This document shows, one piece after another, positions 16,368 through 26,307 of a stretch of DNA of 64,000 nt (position 1 is the first letter of the stretch; every line of letters starts with the position of its first letter). The DNA is taken from contig NZ_FOOX01000006.1 in the NCBI RefSeq assembly GCF_900113335.1, positions 165,416-229,415 of the forward strand, given 5' to 3'. The notes under the pieces were generated by a model, which was not told the origin of the DNA, did no database searches, and was given only the letters and a program-made list of their open reading frames with translations. The translations under genes were made by a program, and so were the position numbers. Origin of the DNA: Desulfotruncus arcticus DSM 17038. GTDB lineage: Bacteria > Bacillota > Desulfotomaculia > Desulfotomaculales > Desulfallaceae.

Positions 16368-16419
16368 TTATTTTCCACCCCTTTCCTTTATGTAAAGATA
16401 GCGCGATGATAAAAAATAC

Positions 16420-17361
16420 TTAAGAAAGCCTGAGTACCCGGTGACAGGCAGCCTGATGCAATGGATTCACTTTTTCCAGAACCGGCGTCTGCTCACAGCA
16501 TACCCGTTCCGCGTAAGGACAGCGGCTGTGAAATCCGCACCCTTGAACACTCTCCCCGGCCGGGGGAAGCTCTCCTTTAATTAAAGTTTTGCCATTTTTG
16601 CGGAGCGTCGGGTCGGATACCGGAACCGCCTCCAAAAGATCACGGGTATACGGATGGCAGGCATCTTCCCTGATCCGCTCCGTCCGGATGATTTCCACAA
16701 TTTTACCCAGGTACATCACCGCCACCCGGTCGGATATTTGTTTCACCGCTCCTAAATCATGAGCGATAAACAAATAAGTTAAACCAAGTTGCTCCTTCAT
16801 TTCCCTCAATAAAGCCAGGATCTGTCCCCTGATGATAAAGTCCAGGCTGGACACCGCTTCATCACATACCACCAGTTCCGGTTTTAAGATTAACGCCCGG
16901 GCAATCCCCACCCGCTGGCGCTGGCCGCCGCTTAGCTCGTGGGGACGCCTCCCAGCCAGGCCCGGTTCCAGGCCCACCAGAGTCATCATCTCACCGACTC
17001 TTATTTTCATCTCTTCCTTGGATATTTTTTCATAATTGGTAAGGGGTTCGCCAATAATTTTTTCCACCGTAAAAAGGGGATTCAAAGAGGAAAGGGGATT
17101 CTGAAAAATCATCTGCATATTCCGGCGCAGACCCCGCCACCGGTCATATCCCCAGCGGGTAATCTCGGCGCCCCGGAAAAAAATCCGCCCTTCGTCGGCT
17201 TCTTCCAAACCCAGGGCCAGCCGGCCCAGGGTGCTTTTGCCGCAGCCGCTTTCCCCCACCAGGCCCAGGGTTTCTCCCTGCTCAAGTGATAAACTGACCC
17301 CTTCCACCGCCCGGGTATTCCGGTAATGCTTTGTTACATGCGCCAGATCCAATAAAGCCAC
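16420..17361 (-). CDS. Oligopeptide/nickel ABC ATPase (DppF/NikE-type), module 2
   Basis: 313 residues. Walker A GESGCGKST, signature LSGGQRQRVGIARAL, Walker B ELVVCDEAVSSLD, switch IAHDLG, plus the C-terminal oligopeptide-transporter extension with CGFHSRCPYAERVC (a cysteine cluster seen in Opp/Dpp ATPases). Pairs with 17410-18201 as a heterodimer. CDEAVSSLD rather than DEPTSALD is shared with 20917-21876, supporting module duplication. Confidence 0.92.
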   Translation of the reverse strand: MALLDLAHVTKHYRNTRAVEGVSLSLEQGETLGLVGESGCGKSTLGRLALGLEEADEGRIFFRGAEITRWGYDRWRGLRRNMQMIFQNPLSSLNPLFTVEKIIGEPLTNYEKISKEEMKIRVGEMMTLVGLEPGLAGRRPHELSGGQRQRVGIARALILKPELVVCDEAVSSLDFIIRGQILALLREMKEQLGLTYLFIAHDLGAVKQISDRVAVMYLGKIVEIIRTERIREDACHPYTRDLLEAVPVSDPTLRKNGKTLIKGELPPAGESVQGCGFHSRCPYAERVCCEQTPVLEKVNPLHQAACHRVLRLS

Positions 17362-17409
17362 CCGCCTCTTCTCCTCTCCGCTTTAATTCCATGGTCACCC
17401 CCTGGAGAC

Positions 17410-18201
17410 CTAAACCGGCAGAACAGAATTCAGTAATTTTTTCGTATAGGAATGCCGGGGGTTTTGGAAAATATCAAAAACCGTTCCCGACTCCACAATT
17501 TTTCCCTCCTTCATAACGCAAACCAAATCGGCAATTTCCGCCACAACCCCCAGATCATGGGTTATAAGCATAATCCCGGTGCCCAACTCATTCTTTAACC
17601 GGCGCAATTCCGCCAAAATTTGGGCCTGCACCGTGACATCCAGAGCAGTGGTGGGCTCATCGGCAATCAGCAGGTCCGGACTTAAAGCGAAGGCAATGGC
17701 AATCATCACTCTCTGGCACATACCGCCGCTTAATTGAAAGGGATATTTGGCCAGAACCCGGCGAGGGTCCGCAAGTCCCACCCGGGACAAAAGACGCAGG
17801 GCCATTTCCTTAGCCCCGGAACCGGAAATTCTTTGATGGCAGGCAATGGCCTCCATGACCTGGGTTTCCACCTTCAAGACAGGATTTAAGGCATTTTGCG
17901 GATCCTGAAAAATCATGGCCATCTGCTTTCCCCTCAAGCGGCGCAGTTCTTCCCCCGTCAGCTCCCGCAAATTCCGCCCTTTAAGCCGGATTGCGCCCCT
18001 GGTTTCCACTCCCTGCGCCTTCAGAAGGCCCAAAACGGACAGGGCCGTCACTGTTTTTCCGCAGCCGCTTTCCCCCACCAGGGCTGTGACGCCGGCCGGA
18101 TACACCTGAAAACTGATGTCATCCACCGCTTTAATCACCTGACAGGATTGGTGAAAATAAACGCTGAAATTTTCCACTTCTAAAACCGGCTCTTCTTTCA
18201 C
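17410..18201 (-). CDS. Oligopeptide/nickel ABC ATPase (DppD/NikD-type), module 2
   Basis: 263 residues from GTG 18201, chosen because AAGGAGAGGA lies 6-10 nt upstream; the in-frame ATG at 18258 has none. Walker [10 protein letters not shown], signature [15 protein letters not shown], Walker [13 protein letters not shown] and switch ITHDLG. It ends KLLNSVLPV and lacks the cysteine-containing C-terminal extension of its partner. Forms the ATPase pair of importer module 2. Confidence 0.9.
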   Translation of the reverse strand: MKEEPVLEVENFSVYFHQSCQVIKAVDDISFQVYPAGVTALVGESGCGKTVTALSVLGLLKAQGVETRGAIRLKGRNLRELTGEELRRLRGKQMAMIFQDPQNALNPVLKVETQVMEAIACHQRISGSGAKEMALRLLSRVGLADPRRVLAKYPFQLSGGMCQRVMIAIAFALSPDLLIADEPTTALDVTVQAQILAELRRLKNELGTGIMLITHDLGVVAEIADLVCVMKEGKIVESGTVFDIFQNPRHSYTKKLLNSVLPV

Positions 18202-18285
18202 CAGTTCCTCTCCTTCCTGCCGGCTTATCCCGCTAATCAGCCTGTAATAAGGGCACAACCTCTTTCGGACCCAGGGTTTACTTAT

Positions 18286-19119
18286 TTACTTATATTCCCC
18301 GCCGGTTTTCTGAAAGTGAACGGCATTCTTCAAACCTTCCCCCACAAAATTGAAGGCCATCACTACAATCATAATGGTAAGCCCGGGAAAGAGCATTAAA
18401 CTAGGGGCCGCCTGGATATAGGGTCTGCTGTCGCTTAACATGGCGCCCCATTCCGGTGTGGGGGGCTGGGCGCCCAATCCCAAAAAAGAGAGGCCGGATA
18501 TGGCCAGAATAATGGAACCAATTTCCAGGGTGGCCAAAACCATAATGGGAGAAAGGGCATTCAAAAGAATATGCCGAAAAACCACCTGGAACCGGGAAGC
18601 TCCGCAGGCTTTCGCCGCCAGCACGAAATCCTTTTCCTTGATCTGAAGCACCATGCCCCGAATAATCCGGGCATAACCAATCCACCAAACCGCCGCCAGG
18701 GCGATCAACAGGTGCGTCATACCGGGACCCATGAGCCCGGCTATGGCCAGGGACAAAATCAAGCTGGGAAAGGCCAGCAAAATGTCTATCACCCGCATGA
18801 TGAAATTGTCCAATTTACCGCCGGCATAGCCCGCCAGTGTTCCCACGGGAATACTAATGGCCAGAATAATGGCCATTACCAGCAGGGCATAAAAAAGAGA
18901 GGTCCGGGCTCCATAAATTAAACGGGAAAAAATACACCGGCCCAATTGGTCGGTCCCCAACGGAAAATCCGGAGAGGGGGACAGGAGTTTATGCTCCACG
19001 TTTACCGCCGTGGGATCAGCCGGAGCAATCCAGGGAGCCAGCAACCCCGCTGCGACAAAAATCACGACAATAACCAGCCCGGCCAGGGCCGTCTTTTCCC
19101 GACAAAATCTTTTCAGCAT
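18286..19119 (-). CDS. Oligopeptide/nickel ABC permease (DppC/NikC-type), module 2
   Basis: 277 residues with six hydrophobic segments and an N-terminal OppC_N-like segment (LAGLVIVVIFVAAGLLAPWIAP). The PLGTDQLGRCIFSRLIYGAR motif and LSFLGLGAQPPTPEWGAML near the C-terminus are hallmarks of DppC/OppC permeases. Overlaps nothing; 15 nt after the partner permease. Paralogous to 22869-23702. Confidence 0.92.
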   Translation of the reverse strand: MLKRFCREKTALAGLVIVVIFVAAGLLAPWIAPADPTAVNVEHKLLSPSPDFPLGTDQLGRCIFSRLIYGARTSLFYALLVMAIILAISIPVGTLAGYAGGKLDNFIMRVIDILLAFPSLILSLAIAGLMGPGMTHLLIALAAVWWIGYARIIRGMVLQIKEKDFVLAAKACGASRFQVVFRHILLNALSPIMVLATLEIGSIILAISGLSFLGLGAQPPTPEWGAMLSDSRPYIQAAPSLMLFPGLTIMIVVMAFNFVGEGLKNAVHFQKTGGEYK

Positions 19120-19134
19120 GCCGCCACTCCTTGT

Positions 19135-20073
19135 TCAACCCAACCTAATCCGGGGGTCCAGATATACATAGCAGATATCCACGATACAATTCACCAGTAC
19201 AAAAACCAGGGCCATCAAGAGCACATATCCCTGGATCACCGGATAGTCTTTAAGAAAGATGGCGTCCACGGCATACTTGCCGATACCCGGCCATGAAAAA
19301 ATTGATTCCACAATAAACGAGCCGCCCAGCAAACCGCCGAAATTCATCCCCAACAAAGTCACCGAGGGCAAGAGGGCATTTTTCAGAGCATGGCGCCCGA
19401 TCACCATTTGCTCCGTCAAACCTTTGGCCCGGGCCCCGTTGATAAAATCTTTTTCCATCACTTCCAGCATATTGGCCCGCAACAGCCGGATATAGGGAGC
19501 AGCCAGACCAAAACCCAGAGTTAAAGCAGGCAAGATCAGGTGATTGATTCCACCCGTGCCCACAACGGGAAACAGCTTTGCTTTTACGGCCAAATAATGA
19601 ATCAAGAGCAGGGAAAGCCAGAAGCCGGGCATGGACGCCCCCACCAGAGCGCAAAATCTGCCAATATAATCTAACGGGGAATTGGGAAAGACGGCCGACA
19701 AAACCCCCAACGGAAGGGCAAACAGCAGCGTGCAGGCCAAAGCGGATAAAGCCAGCTCAAGGGTGGCGGGAAAACGCAGCAAGAGTTCCTCCGCCACTGG
19801 CAGGCCGGTGCTGAAAGAGGTTCCGAAATCAAAATGGAGCACTTGCCAAAGCCAGTTTAAATATTGCAGGTATACCGGATCATTGAGCCCCAGTTTTTGG
19901 CGCATGGCTTCCACCGACTCCGGCGTGGGCTGTACCCCGGAAGCCCGGATGGCGATTTCCGCCGGGTCCCCGGAGGTAAAATTGATCAAAGCGAAGGTAA
20001 TCAAGGAAACGCCCAGCAGCACCGGTATCAGGTTTAAAAGACGCTTAAAGAAAAATGTTTTTATTTTACCCAC
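19135..20073 (-). CDS. Oligopeptide/nickel ABC permease (DppB/NikB-type), module 2
   Basis: 312 residues, six transmembrane segments. N-terminal KRLLNLIPVLLGVSLITFALINFTSGDPAE and C-terminal FSWPGIGKYAVDAIFLKDYPVIQGYVLLMA with DPRIRLG are the DppB signature. It opens the second importer module, 47 nt after methyltransferase paralogue 1. Forms the channel with 18286-19119. Confidence 0.92.
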   Translation of the reverse strand: MGKIKTFFFKRLLNLIPVLLGVSLITFALINFTSGDPAEIAIRASGVQPTPESVEAMRQKLGLNDPVYLQYLNWLWQVLHFDFGTSFSTGLPVAEELLLRFPATLELALSALACTLLFALPLGVLSAVFPNSPLDYIGRFCALVGASMPGFWLSLLLIHYLAVKAKLFPVVGTGGINHLILPALTLGFGLAAPYIRLLRANMLEVMEKDFINGARAKGLTEQMVIGRHALKNALLPSVTLLGMNFGGLLGGSFIVESIFSWPGIGKYAVDAIFLKDYPVIQGYVLLMALVFVLVNCIVDICYVYLDPRIRLG

Positions 20074-20120
20074 TCCCCTTCAACCGGCATCTCATGCACC
20101 TTGCCCCGCCACAATCCGCT

Positions 20121-20885
20121 TCAGTTAAAATCATCCTTCTTTTCGGCCCCCGCCATGAACATAGGTGTCGACCGGTACAGTACCTTGTCTTTCTCATTCC
20201 ACACCCGGTTGCTGATGTCAGCATCAATAAATACTTTACCGAAGCCGCAATTCAGCAGCGCTCCGGCATCCCACCGGGGCCGCCAGCGGTTGCTGAGATA
20301 CAAATTCCGGGCGATATTGTCGCTTTCTTCCCTGTTCACGTCGGCGTGGGGGTCCGGGAAACCCATTTGCCTGGCCCGCTCCAGGTCTTCCCGGTGCCAC
20401 CTGTCCATTTCGGGGTCAAACAGGCGTATATGCCAGTTGGCGTCGAACACCATCAGTCTCCCCCGGGGCTTCAACACCCTGTGCCACTCCCGGTATGCCT
20501 GGTGGGGATCTCTTAAGGTCCAGGTTAGATTCCGGCAGATGATCAGGTCGAATGTCCCGCCGGCAAAATCCAGTTGATGAGAGTCCATATTGTGAAATTC
20601 CACCTGATAACCCGCCGCCCGGACATTATTCTCAGCTTCCGCCAGCATGTTGTCGGTGCAATCGATGGCGGTAACCCGGTGGCCCATGCCGGAAAGCAGC
20701 AGCGCGAAAAATCCCGGCCCGGTGCCGATGTCCAGCACTTTTAACGGTTTGCCATCGGGCCGGTGTTCGTCGATCAGGGCGGCCCAGGCGTCTTTTTTAA
20801 AGCTGTTCATCTCCTCCAGTACGTGCTTGCTGTAGCTGCCGGAACGGTTTTGCCAGTAGTTTTCGATTCTTTTTTGAATATCCAA
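20121..20885 (-). CDS. Class I SAM-dependent methyltransferase, paralogue 1 of the transporter operon
   Basis: 254 residues. Start TTG 20885, preceded at 6 nt by GGGGAG. Motif I VLDIGTGPGFFALLL (about 50-64), AIDCTDNMLAEA, ICRNLTWTLRDPHQAYREW, and a C-terminal LYRSTPMFMAGAEK. Closely paralogous to 13940-14686. It closes importer module 1 and directly precedes module 2, so each importer is followed by one methyltransferase. The target is probably a small molecule rather than nucleic acid, by context only. Confidence 0.85.
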   Translation of the reverse strand: MDIQKRIENYWQNRSGSYSKHVLEEMNSFKKDAWAALIDEHRPDGKPLKVLDIGTGPGFFALLLSGMGHRVTAIDCTDNMLAEAENNVRAAGYQVEFHNMDSHQLDFAGGTFDLIICRNLTWTLRDPHQAYREWHRVLKPRGRLMVFDANWHIRLFDPEMDRWHREDLERARQMGFPDPHADVNREESDNIARNLYLSNRWRPRWDAGALLNCGFGKVFIDADISNRVWNEKDKVLYRSTPMFMAGAEKKDDFN

Positions 20886-20916
20886 TACATGCTCCCCTTT
20901 CGCATTGACGCTTCGC

Positions 20917-21876
20917 TTATCTCTTGATCATATGACACGCTGCCAAATGGCCTTCGGATACGCTGATTAAAGCGGGTTCTTCCTCGAAGCACAGCTGTAC
21001 CTTAACGTCGCACCGGTTAATATAATTACATCCCTCCGCCTTACTGGGCTTTATGAGCAGTTCGTCAAACGCCGCACTTAAATCCTTTCTCATATGAGGA
21101 TGGATACCCAGGACGGAGGACAATAGTTTCCTGGAATACGGATGGGCAAGCTGATCAAAAACCGACATATCATTGATTGATTCTACTATCTGTCCCAGGT
21201 ACATCACGGCAATGGCGTCGGATAAATAGTAGACTGCCTCTATATCATGCGATATAAATAAATACGAAAGACCTAATTCTTTTTTTAGCTCCGCCAGCAG
21301 GTTTAAAATTTGCGCCTGCACTGAAACATCCAAACTGCTGACCGCCTCGTCCAAAACTATCAGTTTCGGATTCAACGCCAGAGCCCTGGCAATGTTAATC
21401 CTTTGCAGCTGGCCGCCGCTAAACTGAAAAGGATACTTATACATATCTTCAGAGTTTAAGCCCACCATCTCCAACAACTCTTGAATTCTTTTTTTCTCTT
21501 CTCCGGGGCTTAGCCTTAAATAATTTCTTAAGGGTTCATTAATGGCCGTCAGCACGGGATATTTGGGGTTAAGCGCGCTATTATAGTCCTGGAATACCGC
21601 CTGCAGGTCTTTGCGCAACTCTTTTTTCTCCCGTGATGAAGCTTTATAAAAATCCTTGCCCCGAAACAACACCTGACCCGTCTGGGGCGGCTCCAAGCCT
21701 AAAATGATATGTCCCAGCGTGGTTTTGCCGCACCCGCTTTCACCCACCAGTCCCAGGCACACACCCTCGTTAATGGCCAGGGAGAGGTCCTTAACAGCTT
21801 CAATAACTCTCCCTTTGCCCCAAAAATTTCCCGATTTAAAAGTTTTGGAAACATGATTGACTTTAAGCAAAGCCAT
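20917..21876 (-). CDS. Oligopeptide/nickel ABC ATPase (DppF/NikE-type), module 1
   Basis: 319 residues from ATG 21876, which has AAAGGA upstream and overlaps the preceding ATPase by 14 nt. Walker [10 protein letters not shown], signature FSGGQLQRINIARAL, Walker B LIVLDEAVSSLD, switch ISHDIE, and a C-terminal extension with CNYINRCDVKVQLC. Shares the unusual DEAVSSLD with its module 2 counterpart. Works with 21863-22858. Confidence 0.9.
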   Translation of the reverse strand: MALLKVNHVSKTFKSGNFWGKGRVIEAVKDLSLAINEGVCLGLVGESGCGKTTLGHIILGLEPPQTGQVLFRGKDFYKASSREKKELRKDLQAVFQDYNSALNPKYPVLTAINEPLRNYLRLSPGEEKKRIQELLEMVGLNSEDMYKYPFQFSGGQLQRINIARALALNPKLIVLDEAVSSLDVSVQAQILNLLAELKKELGLSYLFISHDIEAVYYLSDAIAVMYLGQIVESINDMSVFDQLAHPYSRKLLSSVLGIHPHMRKDLSAAFDELLIKPSKAEGCNYINRCDVKVQLCFEEEPALISVSEGHLAACHMIKR

Positions 21877-22858
21877 GCTGCAACGTCCTTTGTTCCACTG
21901 CATATTTGGCACACCCCACCAGATGCCGGTGATCATATTGGATTAGTTCCGGACTATAATGGGAGCAATGACGGTTCTTTTCACTGCACCGCGCAAAAAA
22001 TGGACAACCCCGGGCAAGGTTCAGCAAGGAAGGCGCTTGCCCGCCAATTGTTTGCAAAGATTTTTTCCGCATTTGGGGTTTCGAGGCTAGCAAAGCCCTG
22101 GTATAAGGATGGAGCGGATTATTGAACAACCGCTCCGCGGCGGCCAGTTCCACTATATATCCGCAGTACATTACCGCCACGTCATCGGCCATTTGGGCAA
22201 TTACTCCCAAGTCATGCGATACAAGCAGCATTCCCGTCCGCGATTTTTCCTTCAAATGTATCAATTGGCCCAGAATCTGGCGCTGAACCGTCACGTCCAA
22301 TGAAGTGGTAGGTTCATCGGCAATCAACACCTTGGGTTCCATGGCCAGGGCTATGGCAATCATGACCCGCTGGAGCATGCCGCCGCTCAACTGGAACGAA
22401 TATTGTCCCATTAGTTTTTCCGGTTGAGGAAGACCGACATATCCAAGGCATTTAATCGCCAGATCCCTGCTTGCTTTTTCCGGCAACGGTAAATGACTGC
22501 GAATTGTCTCTGTAAAGTGCTGCCCGATGGTGGCCAGAGGATTGAATGCCGCCATGGGGTTTTGCATAATAATGGCAATTTCCTTTCCCCTGCAGCGCCG
22601 GATTGCTTCGGCATTGAGGGCCAGCAGGTTTTTTCCCTGCATTTGGGCCTCACCGGTTAAAACCCAGCCGTTTTCCCTGGTCAAACCCAACAGGGATAAG
22701 CAGGTTATGGATTTGCCGCACCCGCTTTCACCCACCAGCCCCAGTACTCTCCCCCGGGCGATTTGCAGGCTAATGCCGTTCACCGCTCGGACCACACCGC
22801 ATTTAGCGGGCAAATGAGCATGAAAGTTTTTTAAGTTTAGAACTACTTGTTCATTCAT
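21863..22858 (-). CDS. Oligopeptide/nickel ABC ATPase (DppD/NikD-type), module 1
   Basis: 331 residues from ATG 22858, 10 nt after the permease stop, with GGAGG immediately before it. Walker A GESGCGKSI, signature [15 protein letters not shown], Walker [13 protein letters not shown], switch VSHDLG, and the C-terminal CPFFARCSEKNRHC extension. Longer than its module 2 counterpart because it retains that extension. Confidence 0.9.
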   Translation of the reverse strand: MNEQVVLNLKNFHAHLPAKCGVVRAVNGISLQIARGRVLGLVGESGCGKSITCLSLLGLTRENGWVLTGEAQMQGKNLLALNAEAIRRCRGKEIAIIMQNPMAAFNPLATIGQHFTETIRSHLPLPEKASRDLAIKCLGYVGLPQPEKLMGQYSFQLSGGMLQRVMIAIALAMEPKVLIADEPTTSLDVTVQRQILGQLIHLKEKSRTGMLLVSHDLGVIAQMADDVAVMYCGYIVELAAAERLFNNPLHPYTRALLASKPQMRKKSLQTIGGQAPSLLNLARGCPFFARCSEKNRHCSHYSPELIQYDHRHLVGCAKYAVEQRTLQHGFA

Positions 22859-22868
22859 CCTCCGCTGC

Positions 22869-23702
22869 TCAACTTTCGTAAAATTCGATAACATCCCTTA
22901 AGGCGTCACCCAATAAGTTAAAAGATATAACCACCAGTAAAATCATGGCGCCGGGAAACATAATCAGTTTGGGGTCGCTTCTTAAAAATTGTTTGGCGTC
23001 ATTGAGCATTGCTCCCCACTCGGGAGTTGGCGGCTGCACCCCCAAGCCCAGAAAAGATAAACCGGAGATGTGTAAAATCACCATCCCCAAATCCAGGGTC
23101 GCCAGCACCACGATATATGGGATGATATTAGGGAAAATATGTCTAATGATGATCAGCCAGGGTGGCGTTCCGGCAACCCGGGCTGACAGAATGAAGCCGC
23201 GCTCCTTTAAGCTCAGCACCATCCCCCTGATAATCCTGGCGTACCAGACCCATTGCACAGACACCATGGCGATGATGACATTCACCAAGCCTGGCCCCAG
23301 CATCCCCACAATCACTAATGTCAGCACCAGGTTGGGAAAAGCCAGAAACACGTCGCACAGCCGCATCAGCAAACTGTCGACCCATCCCCCCCGATATCCC
23401 GACAGCGTACCTACACTGACGCTGATCATTGCGGTTATGACCATCACCAGCAGCGCGGAACCCAAAGAAACCATGGCGCCGTACATAAGCCGGGACAAAA
23501 TACACCTGCCCAGATGATCCGTGCCAAGCGGAAACCGGGTGCAGGGTGACAGAAACTTATTCTCCAAACTAACCAGGGTGGGGTCATTGGGCGCCAATAG
23601 CGGCGCCAGAACGCCGGCCAGGAAAACCACCCCCAGAATGATCAAACTCAGAACGGTCAATTTGTTTTGTAAAAGTCCTCTGATACTTCCCCGCAGTTCC
23701 AT
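22869..23702 (-). CDS. Oligopeptide/nickel ABC permease (DppC/NikC-type), module 1
   Basis: 277 residues, six hydrophobic segments, FPLGTDHLGRCILSRLMYGAM and LSFLGLGVQPPTPEWGAML motifs. The start codon overlaps the stop of the upstream permease (TAATG), indicating translational coupling. Closely paralogous to 18286-19119. Confidence 0.92.
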   Translation of the reverse strand: MELRGSIRGLLQNKLTVLSLIILGVVFLAGVLAPLLAPNDPTLVSLENKFLSPCTRFPLGTDHLGRCILSRLMYGAMVSLGSALLVMVITAMISVSVGTLSGYRGGWVDSLLMRLCDVFLAFPNLVLTLVIVGMLGPGLVNVIIAMVSVQWVWYARIIRGMVLSLKERGFILSARVAGTPPWLIIIRHIFPNIIPYIVVLATLDLGMVILHISGLSFLGLGVQPPTPEWGAMLNDAKQFLRSDPKLIMFPGAMILLVVISFNLLGDALRDVIEFYES

Positions 23703-24640
23703 TATTTATCCCATCCCAATCTGATTTTGGGATCCAAAAAGCCGCAAATGATATCTACAATGAGGTTCAGCAAGACAAATATCACCGCCATAAACAACAC
23801 ATAGGCCTGAATGACCGGGTAATCCCGGTTGAATATAGAGGAAACTATATATCTTCCCACCCCGGGCCAGGCAAAGACGTTTTCCACAATGACACTGCCT
23901 GCCAGCATATGCCCGAGAGTCATGCCGAAGGCGATCACTACCGGGATTAAAGCATTCTTCATAATGTGCCTGACCACGACCAGCCTTTCCTTCAACCCCC
24001 GGGCTCTGGCGTACAGAACAAAATGTTGCCTTAAATTCTCCAGCATACTGGTTCTTAAAAGCCTGGTATAAACGGCTGCCGAACCCAGCGCCAAAGTCGT
24101 GGCCGGCAATACCAGATGGGCCGGCGTGCCCCTGCCGTAAACAGGCAATAGATCCAGTTTTAAAGACAAGAAATAGATCAACACGAAGCCCAACCAGAAA
24201 TTTGGCATGGAAGCGCCAGTGAACGCAAATATTCTGCACAGCTGATCGAGTATAGTATTCTTGTATAAAGCCGATAACACGCCTAAAGGAATACTTATCA
24301 ATAGTACGATTACCAGCGAAACCGCCGTCAGTTTGATAGTTGCGGGAAAGCAGTACAGCAGTTCATCCAGCACCGGCTTTTTGGTGACAAAAGAACTCCC
24401 GAAATCCAGCCGCGCTACTTTCCTGAGCCAGCTAAAATACTGCTGATGCAGCGGCTTGTCCAAACCCAGCTCCGCCCTGGTAACGGCCACCGCCTCATCG
24501 GTAGGTGGTATTTGCGACAACCGCAGATACACTTCGGCCGGGTCCACCGGTACGAGCTGAATCAGAATAAATGTGAGGAGAGATATCCCCAGCAATACGG
24601 GGATAAGACTAATGATCCGGCTGATAATAAATTTACCCAT
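23702..24640 (-). CDS. Oligopeptide/nickel ABC permease (DppB/NikB-type), module 1
   Basis: 312 residues. ISRIISLIPVLLGISLLTFILIQLVPVDPAEVYLR at the N-terminus and FAWPGVGRYIVSSIFNRDYPVIQAYVLFMA with DPKIRLGW at the C-terminus. AGGTGAGGAGGGGC precedes the ATG. Paralogous to 19135-20073 and the partner of 22869-23702. Confidence 0.92.
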   Translation of the reverse strand: MGKFIISRIISLIPVLLGISLLTFILIQLVPVDPAEVYLRLSQIPPTDEAVAVTRAELGLDKPLHQQYFSWLRKVARLDFGSSFVTKKPVLDELLYCFPATIKLTAVSLVIVLLISIPLGVLSALYKNTILDQLCRIFAFTGASMPNFWLGFVLIYFLSLKLDLLPVYGRGTPAHLVLPATTLALGSAAVYTRLLRTSMLENLRQHFVLYARARGLKERLVVVRHIMKNALIPVVIAFGMTLGHMLAGSVIVENVFAWPGVGRYIVSSIFNRDYPVIQAYVLFMAVIFVLLNLIVDIICGFLDPKIRLGWDK

Positions 24641-24663
24641 AGCCCCTCCTCACCTGAACACCG

Positions 24664-26265
24664 CTAATTAATATCAACATTTGCCAGTGGAATCCTGTTT
24701 GTCTGAGGGTCAAAGCTCACTCCGGCAATATTATCATGATAAACCGCAATATTTGTCCCGTAAGAGAGGGGTAAATATACCGCCTGTTCGTGCAATGTGC
24801 CTAAAATATAATTATAAAGGTCCTGCCTTGCCTTCTCATCCGTACTGATAAGCACCTCGGCTATCTTGGCGTCAATTTCCGCCTTCATGGGCAGACCGGA
24901 CTGGGCCTGATAATCGGCGTGGGAAGGTGTGCGCATGGAGGACACCATGGAATGGGGATCATAAGGGGCGCCCCAGGTGTCGCCGAAAATCAGGTTGAAC
25001 TTGCCATCCTTTTGTCTTTGATAATAGGATTGGCTTTCTTCACCGACCAGCAGCAATTTAACGCCAATCTTCTTATACTCTCCCTGCAGTGCCTCGGCAA
25101 AGGCTTTTTGCACATTGTCGGCGCTATCGAAACATAGCTCAAGCTCCAACAGTTGACCGTTTTTCTCCCTGAATTCCTGGCCGGATTTTAGCACCCACCC
25201 CGCCGATTCCAGAATAGTTTTGGCTTTTTCCACATCGTAATCATATGGCTGCAGTCCCAGGTCGCAAAAGGGGAACTGAGGAGAAAACAACGTATCCGCT
25301 TTAACTTCGGTGCCGTAAAGAATATTGTCAATCAAAGATTGTTTATTGACGCCGTGCTGTAAAGCTATTCTTACCGCCTGTTCCCTGGTGGGACCCCTGT
25401 TGGAGTTCAGCGCCAGCGCTTTGGTGTTTAAAGGGTCGGAAATCATGGTCCGGTATTCACCGGAATCCCTGAACTGTCTGAATGAATCCAGGCTAATCAG
25501 CCCGCTGCCGTAAATTAAATCAATTTCATGTTTTTCAAAGGCGATTGCTCTTGTTTCACCGTCAGGAATAATTTTAACCACCACTTTATCGATCTTCGGC
25601 TGGGTGCCCCAATAGTACGGGTTCTTAACAAACACTGCGTATTCGTTTTGTTTATATTCTTGCAACGACCATAGTCCGGTGCCGATTGGAGCCTTGATCC
25701 CCTCAGCGGTATTCCCGTCGTCCGGGAAACCCGCCTCCCCCAGAAACCGCAGCGGCCTGATTAGGCTTAATTCCTGCAGCGCCGGATAATAAGGATTCTT
25801 AAATACCACGTCAATGGTATATTCATCGACGATATTTACTTTATCAATCTGGTTCACAAGCTCCAGCCAATTGTGTTCATCACGGTTGAGCAGCACTGTG
25901 TCAAAGTTCTTTTTAGCCACTGCGGCGTTAAAATCGCTGCCGTCGGAGAATTTAACCCCCTGACGCAGCTTGAAGGTATATACCTTGCCATCGGGAGAAA
26001 TAGTCCAGCTCTCCGCCAGATGCGGTTTAATAACCCCGCCTTCACCATACTCAACCAGCGACTCATAAACAAAGTCCTGGGCAAACATTTGACTTGGACC
26101 ATACATATGGGGGTTAAGATTGCCCACATCCTGAGACCAGGAAATAGTTAAAACTTTTTCCGGCGGCCCGCCATTGTCGCCGGTTCCGTCAGAACCTGCG
26201 CCGCAGCCGCTGATTATGACGGCCATAATAATAAATATGCCAAGCAGCGCAATCTTTTTTGACAT
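24664..26265 (-). CDS. Peptide/nickel-type ABC substrate-binding lipoprotein, module 1
   Basis: About 533 residues from ATG 26265; a GTG four codons earlier overlaps the GGAG site. The lipoprotein signal ends at lipobox IISGC near residue 20. SBP_bac_5 landmarks: LAESWTISPDGKVYTFKLRQGVKFSDGSDFNAAVAKKNFD and YYWGTQPKIDKVVVKIIPD. It heads importer module 1 after the two exporter genes. A close relative of 14736-16367. Confidence 0.9.
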   Translation of the reverse strand: MSKKIALLGIFIIMAVIISGCGAGSDGTGDNGGPPEKVLTISWSQDVGNLNPHMYGPSQMFAQDFVYESLVEYGEGGVIKPHLAESWTISPDGKVYTFKLRQGVKFSDGSDFNAAVAKKNFDTVLLNRDEHNWLELVNQIDKVNIVDEYTIDVVFKNPYYPALQELSLIRPLRFLGEAGFPDDGNTAEGIKAPIGTGLWSLQEYKQNEYAVFVKNPYYWGTQPKIDKVVVKIIPDGETRAIAFEKHEIDLIYGSGLISLDSFRQFRDSGEYRTMISDPLNTKALALNSNRGPTREQAVRIALQHGVNKQSLIDNILYGTEVKADTLFSPQFPFCDLGLQPYDYDVEKAKTILESAGWVLKSGQEFREKNGQLLELELCFDSADNVQKAFAEALQGEYKKIGVKLLLVGEESQSYYQRQKDGKFNLIFGDTWGAPYDPHSMVSSMRTPSHADYQAQSGLPMKAEIDAKIAEVLISTDEKARQDLYNYILGTLHEQAVYLPLSYGTNIAVYHDNIAGVSFDPQTNRIPLANVDIN

Positions 26266-26307
26266 TTCAATCTTCACTCCATTCTTTTAATTACTGTGTC
26301 TCATATA

